Source: Candidatus Bathyarchaeota archaeon
GTDB taxonomy: Archaea; Thermoproteota; Bathyarchaeia; 40CM-2-53-6; RBG-13-38-9
DNA length: 8,799 nt
Assembly (NCBI GenBank): GCA_023144075.1
Contig: JAGLGJ010000039.1
Span: 1 to 8,799, forward strand
Reading direction: 5' to 3'
Position 1 is the stretch's first letter; each line of letters begins with the position of its first letter. The position numbers and the translations under genes are program-made. The notes beneath the pieces are model-generated. The model was not told the DNA's origin, did not search any database, and saw only the letters and a list, made by a program, of their open reading frames with translations. This document shows positions 1 through 6,337 of the stretch, in pieces.

Positions 1-1
1 C

Positions 2-790
2 GACTACAATATTGAAAAGATGATGGATCCTAAAATGTTCTATCTGGAAGGGAACGGTACAGAATTCATCGTTCTGTCTCTTCATGCATCCTCAGAAAAA
101 AAACTGGTATTTGAAGCATTACTGCGCTACTGGTATCTTAACGGATGGGTTTATCAAAAAGAATCCTTACGTAGACCATTCTCCATAAACGTGACAGACT
201 CTTTTCAACTCGCATTATTGATGCCTACTTCGAATATTACAATTAAAATTGACAATGAAGAGATAGAAACTGATCCCCTAGGAACAGTAAAAACCAGTGT
301 GAAACCAGGAAAGTACTTGATAGAAGTTCCCCAAAAAATCAATTCAACCAATAACACAAGATTAAGTTTCATTGGGTGGAGTGATGGGTCAAAAAGCAAT
401 CCAAGATTAACTTATGTTCAACACGATAAAAATCTAACCGCTGAATATGAAAAAGAGTACTATCTTAATGTGAATTCAAGTCTCGGAGAGACGCTGGGCA
501 ATGGGTGGTATTCTTCAGGATCCGTTGCAACTTTCTCAGTTCCAGACTCAATCTATGTACCGGGTATTCTCCAAATCATACCTGACAAATATTTATTCAT
601 GAAATGGACTGGAGACTCAGATGCCACGGCTTCTATCTCTAAAATAGTAATGGCCTCTCCAAGAACTGTTGAAGCAAATTGGATGCTTGACGAGACGCCG
701 AGAATTCTCATCCTAGTATCGGTAATCATTATTCTTTTCGACTTAGCAATCCTCGGATATATAGCAAAAAGGAGAAGAAGAAATGCCTAG
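2..790 (+). CDS. Membrane-anchored surface protein with PEGA/InlB-like stalk (5' part outside window)
   Basis: The frame is open to the left edge (six codons before the first ATG at 20), so this is probably the C-terminal 262 residues of a longer gene. Counting from ATG 20, residues 1-70 are not recognised. Residues ~72-104 resemble a PEGA-like beta module. Residues ~114-144 and ~146-221 look like two beta repeats of the divergent InlB/Flg_new type, each with an aromatic-Gly-Trp or Lys-Trp core (FIGWSDG at 117-123; FMKWTGDS at 193-200). A single membrane helix follows (~228-249), then a basic KRRRR tail that should remain in the cytoplasm. At least six N-x-S/T sequons (N57, N72, N108, N111, N138, N152) fit an extracellular, possibly glycosylated chain. 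The same stalk-helix-basic-tail layout ends the next gene, which overlaps this one. The catalytic or binding role of the missing N-terminus is unknown. Confidence 0.8.
   Translation, partial: DYNIEKMMDPKMFYLEGNGTEFIVLSLHASSEKKLVFEALLRYWYLNGWVYQKESLRRPFSINVTDSFQLALLMPTSNITIKIDNEEIETDPLGTVKTSVKPGKYLIEVPQKINSTNNTRLSFIGWSDGSKSNPRLTYVQHDKNLTAEYEKEYYLNVNSSLGETLGNGWYSSGSVATFSVPDSIYVPGILQIIPDKYLFMKWTGDSDATASISKIVMASPRTVEANWMLDETPRILILVSVIIILFDLAILGYIAKRRRRNA
771..774 (+). promoter_or_regulatory. Shine-Dalgarno site inside the preceding gene
   Basis: GGAG, preceded by an A-run, lies 8 bases before the ATG at 783. The same bases encode the basic membrane-stop tail of the upstream protein. With the 8-base gene overlap this suggests translational coupling of the two surface proteins. 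Confidence 0.6.
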
Positions 791-2531
791 AATCAATCCA
801 GAAATCATACTCATAATTATATTGTCCATTACCTTAGCACCTGCATTCACATATGCCGATGAAACTCCGCATAAAACAGCCTCTATTGAACAAATAGCCG
901 GTTACAATTGGTACCATTGGCCTAATCCAGAAACTGATGCTTGCATTATATGGCTTGGAGGAGGAAAGACGACTCCAACCTATGTGACTGTAAATCCCTA
1001 CAATCTAGAATCTCTCAATACAATGCGATTCATAGAAGACCTAGCGGAACACTATGGAATGCTAGCCCTAAGTAAAGGAGAGATACAATATGCAGTCGAT
1101 AGTAGACTTGTCTCAGAAACCTGTAGATGGATTAAAGAATATGGCTACAAATACGTCTTTGTTGTAGGATACTCAACTGGAGGAATGGCATTAGCCTATG
1201 AGCTCACATTTCCAGGAGACTATGAATCAGGCCCAGATGCAGGAGTAATAATGAGTTCAATGCTAGACTGGCAGGAAATGGTCGAGCGCCATAAAACTGC
1301 TAGAGGTATAGACCTCTACACCAGCGCACAAAATTCTGGAAGAGTCCAGCGAAGTGTTCTCCTCATGTATGGTGAAAAAGCTTGGTTCTGGGGTCAAGGT
1401 GAGAAATTTTACAAAAACCTTCCTGAAGAGGGTTGGATGAATGATCATTACTTCCAAAAAGAATGGAGGCTCATACCCGGCGTAGAACATGAGGTCTTTA
1501 CACTTGAAGCCGATGGTTCATACGATTCAAAACCAGTCGCAATTATAGTCAATTTCTTTGAAAGAGTAAGAGCTTCGAGCCTCAACACTGAAAATCTTAT
1601 TCAAAAGATATTGTCAGTCTCCAACTATGGATCTTCAAACAATCAGCAAACCATTCAGGTTCTATATCCTAGCAAGATCCGTTCCTATAGAATATTCCAA
1701 ATCAATTTGACAACACCATCCATTGAAGTAAACCCTACCTGGATCGCGATATTCGATCTTGATAGCAATAGTTTTCAAAAAATGATACAAACTAACCTCA
1801 TGATTAAAAACCAACATTCGATAAATGGAGTTTCCGTAACAAATCAGTCAATTAGAAATCTCATAATAGCTCTAATTGGTTACAAAGAAGATCTCCAACT
1901 TCTAGGAATCTCAAAAACTATGGAGATAAACGTCGAACATAAACCACTATTGAAGATCATGACAGAAATACAAGGACTCAATATTAAAATCGATGAAACG
2001 GCTTTCCAAACAGACGAAGCAGAAAAAATTCAGGTACACTTGGAGGCAGGTAATCATACCATAGAGGTCCCTAAGATAGTCTCAATCTCGGATGTAGAGC
2101 GATTGAATCTAGTATCCATAGACAATAAGATAAACAATAATTCAATGGAAGTCTATCTTGAAAAAGACAGAGAAATAACAGTAAGATATCAAACACAATA
2201 TCAGCTATCGTTACTCTCAGAATATGGACCCATTAGCGGTGGGGGATGGCATGATGAAAATAGTACCGCCAAAATTACACTCGATGTCAATCTAGGTGAA
2301 CCTGTTCAAGGAGGTTTAGGAATTTTAGAATTTGATGGTTGGAGTGATAACCTTGAAAGTAAGAATTTGAATCATGAGGTCTATATGAACGAACCAAAAA
2401 AGATCGAAACGAGATGGACTTTTAAAACAACTGATTCTCCAATCTTGATATTTGCATTTGCGTCTGCACTCATATCAATCATAACATTCCTCGTTTACAT
2501 TATGACTCTGAGAAGAGACGGAATATCTTAA
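783..2531 (+). CDS. Secreted, C-terminally anchored alpha/beta-hydrolase-like protein with PEGA/InlB-like stalk
   Basis: This 582-residue protein begins with a signal peptide (hydrophobic ~8-23, cleavage plausible after Ala25). Residues ~38-265 look like an alpha/beta hydrolase: a glycine turn after a strand (WLGGG 57-61), the nucleophile elbow GYSTGG (129-134, Ser131), and a late His in GVEHE (233-237, His236). At the position where GxxD usually supplies the triad acid the sequence is GEKA (197-200), so the acid is unclear. Residues ~265-395 are not recognised. Residues ~398-430 resemble a PEGA module and ~472-546 a divergent InlB-like repeat (GGGW 486-489, FDGWSD 517-522). They are followed by one membrane helix (~553-574) and an LRRDG tail. 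The start overlaps the previous gene by 8 bases and has a strong ribosome site. The enzyme would act outside the cell on an unknown ester, peptide or glycan substrate. Homology of the hydrolase core is inferred from motifs only. Confidence 0.8.
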   Translation: MPRINPEIILIIILSITLAPAFTYADETPHKTASIEQIAGYNWYHWPNPETDACIIWLGGGKTTPTYVTVNPYNLESLNTMRFIEDLAEHYGMLALSKGEIQYAVDSRLVSETCRWIKEYGYKYVFVVGYSTGGMALAYELTFPGDYESGPDAGVIMSSMLDWQEMVERHKTARGIDLYTSAQNSGRVQRSVLLMYGEKAWFWGQGEKFYKNLPEEGWMNDHYFQKEWRLIPGVEHEVFTLEADGSYDSKPVAIIVNFFERVRASSLNTENLIQKILSVSNYGSSNNQQTIQVLYPSKIRSYRIFQINLTTPSIEVNPTWIAIFDLDSNSFQKMIQTNLMIKNQHSINGVSVTNQSIRNLIIALIGYKEDLQLLGISKTMEINVEHKPLLKIMTEIQGLNIKIDETAFQTDEAEKIQVHLEAGNHTIEVPKIVSISDVERLNLVSIDNKINNNSMEVYLEKDREITVRYQTQYQLSLLSEYGPISGGGWHDENSTAKITLDVNLGEPVQGGLGILEFDGWSDNLESKNLNHEVYMNEPKKIETRWTFKTTDSPILIFAFASALISIITFLVYIMTLRRDGIS

Positions 2532-2563
2532 GATAATTTTAATTAGTGTTAACTCACGAGATT

Positions 2564-2577
2564 CCGAAGCTTTAAAC
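2564..2577 (+). promoter_or_regulatory. Probable archaeal BRE/TATA promoter
   Basis: A purine-rich CCGAAG followed by CTTTAAAC resembles a BRE plus TATA box. Transcription would start about 25 bases downstream, near 2597-2600, leaving a short leader before the zinc-ribbon gene. Confidence 0.45.
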
Positions 2578-2622
2578 GGGTCCTATGATCAAGAAGTCTG
2601 GGCGAAAGACTTGGCCTCAACA

Positions 2623-3171
2623 ATGAAATCCACGTCATCTCCACTGGCCTTCATAAAACCATACATTGATTCTGGATTTGATGTAATAATCTGGAAAAAT
2701 CCTAGAACTCAAGAAAATCCTTCATTAACAAAGTTTGCTCGCAGAATTGAACAGAAAGGATTCAAAACCCAGATTGTTTCGATACCTGACCCTCCACCAG
2801 GATATCCCTCTCCACCTTTCTATCCCGAGTTAACTTTGACTATTCTTAAGGAAGCTGTAGCTTATGAGATTCTTAATATGAGTTCACAGTTTCTTCAACA
2901 AACCTATCAGGTACAGGAAAAAGTGACTGCGAAAGCAGATATTGTTCTCGATCAAAGGATTGTATCTGTAGAATCAAATGGTAAACCATCAGAAGTTGGA
3001 AGTACACTGAAAAACATTCTAAAGATCAATAAGCTCACTTCATCTAACATTGTTTTTGTCGCTGCCAACCAAGAACAGGTTAAGCCTACAAAAGCCAATT
3101 TTTGTTCTAAATGTGGAGCCTCTCTACCTCTTCAATCAGATTTCTGTCATAATTGTGGAGAGAAACAATAA
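2623..3171 (+). CDS. Zinc-ribbon protein of unknown function
   Basis: I do not recognise the main body of this 182-residue protein. The C-terminus is a clear four-cysteine zinc ribbon: CSKCG (Cys161, Cys164) and CHNCG (Cys175, Cys178), ending three residues later (numbered from ATG 2623). The N-terminal ~85 residues look globular with alternating strand and helix, including a proline-rich turn (PDPPPGYPSPP, 55-65). No signal peptide or membrane helix is visible, so it is probably cytoplasmic. The ATG at 2623 is preferred to an in-frame TTG at 2611. Neither has a convincing Shine-Dalgarno site, which fits the short leader predicted from the TATA-like box at 2570. The ribbon is of the kind appended to many archaeal proteins and does not itself give a function. 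The next gene, 69 bases downstream, is a membrane protein and a functional link is possible but unproven. Confidence 0.75.
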   Translation: MKSTSSPLAFIKPYIDSGFDVIIWKNPRTQENPSLTKFARRIEQKGFKTQIVSIPDPPPGYPSPPFYPELTLTILKEAVAYEILNMSSQFLQQTYQVQEKVTAKADIVLDQRIVSVESNGKPSEVGSTLKNILKINKLTSSNIVFVAANQEQVKPTKANFCSKCGASLPLQSDFCHNCGEKQ

Positions 3172-3240
3172 ACATACAACAATGTAAAGGGAAGACTTCA
3201 TATTTGCCTTTAGTATCAGTCTAAGAAATAATTTGATCAA

Positions 3241-4302
3241 GTGTTTCCTATGTATTTTCTGAATAGTCTGGCATTATTTGCGGGAGGCCTAATAGCACTC
3301 TTAGTAGCCATAGTAAAATTCAGACCGAACCTCGGCATTTTCCTTATTGGCTGGCTAAGCTGGGCATGTGCTCTTGCTACAAAACTGGTCTTGCTGACAG
3401 TTCTCTGGGATAGTTTTCCTTTCTTGGCGAATCCTGATTCAATGCTTTACTTCCTAACGATTACAATAGTCGAATTGATAGAAGTAATAGCTGTCTACCT
3501 CTTTCTTCAAAGACATGAACGACTCAAAAACCTGAATCTATATGGATATCTAACATTCGCATTGGGATTCGGTGTAGGAGAAGCTTTTACTCTAGCCATC
3601 GCTGGGTTGCTGCCAATAGATATTACCCCCTCAATATCTAGCCTTCTAGTAATGCTCGAAAGGCTATCACTTGTAGTAATTCAATTTGGTTGGGTCGCCT
3701 TAATTGCATACTATGTCGCAACTAAATACGAGCTCAATTTATCTCTAGCAGTTCTATTCAAAATTGTTTCAACATTACTTGCTCTAATAGTCCCAACGAT
3801 CTTTTTCCTTTATGGAATCTCGTTCGACATCTCAGTAATGCTCTTTGTGGGAATCCTTTCTGCTTATGCGCTCTTAGTTCTCTTCATTGTTTGGTTGTTG
3901 AGAGGTCAAATTCCAGATGGAGGCTCCAGTAAAATAACGTTTGATCTAAACTATACCTTCGCCAGCATAATTGCATTCGCAGGTTTAACATTGTTCATTG
4001 ATATGTCATTGCCATCTCTCTATTTCAATCAAACACTAGAGATGGTAACAAGAATTCTATTCTTCATAATAGCAACAATTATTCTCCTTGAAATATTCGG
4101 ATGGGCGGCGAAAAAAATTGTTCTCTCAGAAATCGCTATTGGAAGCTTCCTTGGAATATTACTTATGCATATGTACTGGTTGAGTTACGCAGGGGAAGCT
4201 GCAATCTCAAGTGTGTCAATACAAGCAATTCTTCTTTCTCCCTCATTGACTTTCTTGACAGTTCTAATTGGTATGGCCTTATGGAAAATAGCGAAAAAAT
4301 AG
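3241..4302 (+). CDS. Polytopic membrane protein, possibly YhfC-like putative membrane peptidase
   Basis: This 353-residue protein is almost entirely hydrophobic, with about ten predicted membrane helices (roughly 5-26, 31-54, 69-90, 102-123, 134-160, 166-192, 197-220, 238-257, 268-291, 297-316, 329-350). The first half resembles the YhfC family (putative intramembrane peptidases related in layout to PrsW and CPBP proteins): a Gly-rich helix with GFGVGEA (109-115), then an ER pair (140-141) in a later helix. Family members as I recall carry a His some residues after the ER; here the nearest candidate position is Gln148, so activity is doubtful. The start is GTG 3241; ATG 3250 is an equally possible start, and neither has an obvious ribosome site. 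The YhfC assignment rests on pattern recall and is weak; the integral-membrane call is firm. Confidence 0.75.
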   Translation: MFPMYFLNSLALFAGGLIALLVAIVKFRPNLGIFLIGWLSWACALATKLVLLTVLWDSFPFLANPDSMLYFLTITIVELIEVIAVYLFLQRHERLKNLNLYGYLTFALGFGVGEAFTLAIAGLLPIDITPSISSLLVMLERLSLVVIQFGWVALIAYYVATKYELNLSLAVLFKIVSTLLALIVPTIFFLYGISFDISVMLFVGILSAYALLVLFIVWLLRGQIPDGGSSKITFDLNYTFASIIAFAGLTLFIDMSLPSLYFNQTLEMVTRILFFIIATIILLEIFGWAAKKIVLSEIAIGSFLGILLMHMYWLSYAGEAAISSVSIQAILLSPSLTFLTVLIGMALWKIAKK

Positions 4303-4574
4303 TTGATCATAAAACGTGAAAAAAAGAAATGGAAACGATAGTGCACTTAGCCTTAAATATCCAAGCTCTAATAGACAATTTCCAATATTTTCCATCTGAA
4401 TCTTTGAGACCCCCACAGATCGTCATGTAAGTGCCGCCAGGAGTATGTCGGGCATCGTCTCCAAAAAGTATGAAATGTATTCTAGCACCTGTTTCATCTA
4501 TTAGCGCGCGCTTACTTTTGTTATACCAATTCTTTCATTAATGTTCAGCATTTAATTCTAAATGGAGCTAGTAG
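4303..4574. other. Intergenic gap with possible decayed coding sequence
   Basis: No intact gene is visible in these 272 bases. Two suggestive readings exist. On the - strand a frame is open from 4534 to the TGA at 4307 and reads like protein (for example FGDDARHTPGG), yet its only ATG is at 4426, leaving 39 residues. On the + strand, 4329-4347 nearly matches 5048-5067 inside the downstream methyltransferase gene and, with one frame correction, reads WKRIVH as that enzyme does. The stretch ~4410-4515 is GC-richer than the flanks and contains a 10-bp palindrome of alternating G and C flanked by A and T (4503-4512). The promoter of the methyltransferase operon should also lie here; TTGTTATA at 4518-4525 is a weak TATA candidate. 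Confidence 0.4.
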
Positions 4575-5234
4575 ATGGCAAGCTACGTTTTTATGAAAAT
4601 CCTAGAATCGGCACCCCAACGGTACGATATGGGAATCAATTTGATATCTTTCGGACAAGGCAGGAGAATGCAGCAAGAGATCGTTGAAGAATATGTTCAT
4701 AAAAGTAATCAAGTCCTAGAAATTGGCTGTGGCACTGGAACCTTGGCAATATCCTGTGCTAAGAAAGGAGCATCGGTAGTTGCATTCGATAAATCAAGTC
4801 AAATGTTAGCAATAGCAGAACGAAAAGTTCGGGAACACAATTTGATTGAAAAGATTCAACTTGAAGAAATGGGTGCCATTGAAATGGAAAAAGCATTCAA
4901 TGACAATACATTCGATAGAATTGTCAGTACATTAGTTTTTAGTGAGTTATACGCTGATGAACAAAAATATGTGTTAAGTCAAGCCTATCGAATACTAAGG
5001 CCTAATGGATTAATCATAATTGCGGATGAAGTAAAACCTCGATCATCATGGAAACGTATAGTACACTCATCAATACGAATTCCCTTAGCGCTAATAACCT
5101 ATCTTTTTACTCAGACTTCAACCAAAGCATTAGAAGACATCAAAGGTCCAATGACGAATGCAGGGTTCAAAATTATTCGTGAACGGAGAAGCTTCATCGA
5201 TTCATTCGCATTATTTGTTGGCCAAAAGGAGTAA
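4575..5234 (+). CDS. Class I SAM-dependent methyltransferase, probably paired with the downstream corrinoid protein
   Basis: This 219-residue protein has the class I Rossmann methyltransferase core. Motif I is VLEIGCGTG (47-55). The ribose-binding acidic position is Asp72 in AFDKSSQML (70-78). FDRIVSTLVFSEL (113-125) is the motif II/IV region, and LRPNGLIIIADE (141-152) is the post-core strand. The C-terminal part (~155-185) has a more hydrophobic, basic segment that could touch the membrane. Overall it resembles UbiE/MenG-like enzymes. GGAG at 4564-4567 lies 7 bases before the ATG. The next gene begins 5 bases after the stop, so the two are almost certainly co-transcribed. From memory, a family called corrinoid protein-associated methyltransferase (CpaM) is annotated next to HgcAB-like fusions; this protein may belong to it. 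I infer that it feeds methyl groups to, or takes them from, the corrinoid of its neighbour; the substrate is not shown by the sequence. Confidence 0.9.
   Translation: MASYVFMKILESAPQRYDMGINLISFGQGRRMQQEIVEEYVHKSNQVLEIGCGTGTLAISCAKKGASVVAFDKSSQMLAIAERKVREHNLIEKIQLEEMGAIEMEKAFNDNTFDRIVSTLVFSELYADEQKYVLSQAYRILRPNGLIIIADEVKPRSSWKRIVHSSIRIPLALITYLFTQTSTKALEDIKGPMTNAGFKIIRERRSFIDSFALFVGQKE
5224..5231 (+). promoter_or_regulatory. Strong Shine-Dalgarno site that fixes a TTG start
   Basis: AAAAGGAG ends 8 bases before TTG 5240 and overlaps the last codons of the methyltransferase gene. It supports TTG 5240 as the start of the HgcAB-like protein rather than the internal ATG at 5291, and implies coupled translation. 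Confidence 0.7.
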
Positions 5235-5239
5235 TCAGA

Positions 5240-6316
5240 TTGAAGTTCAAAGAGATTTTAAGAACATTTTTCGGAACCTTTTTTCGTCTAATGCCACTTT
5301 CTGTAGAACCCGGAGTAAGAATTTTTGGAAATCCACATAAAAATAGTCCAGTCTTCGTCACAGCAAATTTTGATCTCACAGTAAAGAGGTTAACTCAATA
5401 TCTCAAGAATCAGGATTGCTATCTGCTTGTAGCGCCAACGAATGGTATCAATGTTTGGTGTGCTGCAAGAGGGTCAAATTTTACAGCTCATTCCGTAATC
5501 TCGGTAGTCAAGACTTCTAGTATCAATGAGAAAGTTGCACATCGAACTCTAATATTGCCTCAACTTTCTGCTCCTGGAATTGATGTTAAGCTTGTAAAGA
5601 GAGAAACAGGATGGGACTGCAAGTTCGGTCCCGTATATGCACAGGACATACCAGAATATGTGGCAGATGGACTCGAGAAAACGGACAAAATGCGTAGAGT
5701 AAGATGGCCCTTTACTGATCGAATTGACGTCGGTATTGGTATATCCACGACTTTTCTAATCTTTATTTTAATAATCATAGGATTCTTCCTGAAAGACTGG
5801 CTCGCTGAGGTTATTGTGTTAGGCTGGGGCCTCGTATTCCTAATGTATGGTCTGCATCCATTCATTCCTGGAAAATCAGGTTGGCGGAAAATACTGTTTT
5901 TGGAAATTCTAATAGTAATAGGAGTTATCTACTTCACCTTTCCAGCTATTGACCAAACCAAGTATATCCAGAATCTTTTCCTCATAGCCATGGGTCTAAT
6001 CCTAATAATTGGAATTGATTTTGATGGAGCAACTCCATTACAAAAAAGCCAATTTGACCTAATATTAGACAAGATAGGAATTCAGAAACTTGGAAACATA
6101 AAGTTCGGCAGTAGATCAAAGATAGTAAATAGCGAGATAGTTCTTGACCAATCTAAATGCACTAAATGTGGCATGTGTTATGACATTTGTCCGAAAGGAG
6201 TATTTGAAATGGTGGAGGAACACAAAAAGATGTTAAATAAATATCCAGAAAAATGCGTAACTTGTGAAGCATGTGTTTCTCAATGTTTCACAGGAGCCCT
6301 AACATTAAGAGTCTAA
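5240..6316 (+). CDS. hgcAB-like: HgcAB-like fusion: corrinoid-binding membrane protein fused to 2x[4Fe-4S] ferredoxin
   Basis: This 358-residue protein fuses relatives of both mercury-methylation proteins. Residues ~22-160 match the HgcA corrinoid domain: EPGVRIFGNP (23-32), SPVFVTAN (36-43), the cap helix NVWCAARG (71-78) with Cys74 as the expected lower cobalt ligand, HRTLILPQLSAPG (101-113), GPVYAQDIPEY (130-140) and MRRVRWPFTDR (151-161). Four membrane helices follow (~164-184, 188-208, 215-236, 243-260), ending in a GIDFDGATP segment (258-266) like HgcA's C-terminus. Residues ~298-358 are an HgcB-like ferredoxin: CTKCGMCYDICP (Cys307, 310, 313, 317) and CVTCEACVSQC (Cys339, 342, 345, 349). 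HgcA cap helices usually read N(V/I)WCA(A/G)GK; here GK is RG. HgcB's extra and C-terminal cysteines are absent. The ferredoxin would reduce the cobalt while the corrinoid carries the methyl group. Fused homologues such as those of Pyrococcus have, as I recall, not been shown to methylate mercury, so the acceptor may differ. It is the second gene of the methyltransferase operon. Confidence 0.93.
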   Translation: MKFKEILRTFFGTFFRLMPLSVEPGVRIFGNPHKNSPVFVTANFDLTVKRLTQYLKNQDCYLLVAPTNGINVWCAARGSNFTAHSVISVVKTSSINEKVAHRTLILPQLSAPGIDVKLVKRETGWDCKFGPVYAQDIPEYVADGLEKTDKMRRVRWPFTDRIDVGIGISTTFLIFILIIIGFFLKDWLAEVIVLGWGLVFLMYGLHPFIPGKSGWRKILFLEILIVIGVIYFTFPAIDQTKYIQNLFLIAMGLILIIGIDFDGATPLQKSQFDLILDKIGIQKLGNIKFGSRSKIVNSEIVLDQSKCTKCGMCYDICPKGVFEMVEEHKKMLNKYPEKCVTCEACVSQCFTGALTLRV

Positions 6317-6337
6317 TGCTAAGGACTGAAGCGTGCG

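Noticed and set aside
4101..4319. 72-codon open frame on the + strand
   Set aside because: It overlaps the end of the membrane-protein gene in another frame, has no ribosome site and no protein-like pattern.
4329..4430. 33-codon + strand frame starting at ATG 4329
   Set aside because: It is short, has no ribosome site, and is better explained as part of a decayed methyltransferase-like fragment or chance.
4381..4530. Possible tRNA or structured RNA in the GC-richer gap
   Set aside because: No cloverleaf, T-loop GTTC-type box or long stem could be drawn; the block reads better as degraded coding sequence.
5560..5865. 101-codon open frame on the - strand
   Set aside because: It is antisense to the HgcAB-like gene, whose protein has clear family motifs over the same bases.
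5240..6316. Calling this gene a proven mercury methylator
   Set aside because: The HgcA and HgcB domains are clear, but the cap-helix change and the missing HgcB cysteines make mercury methylation uncertain.
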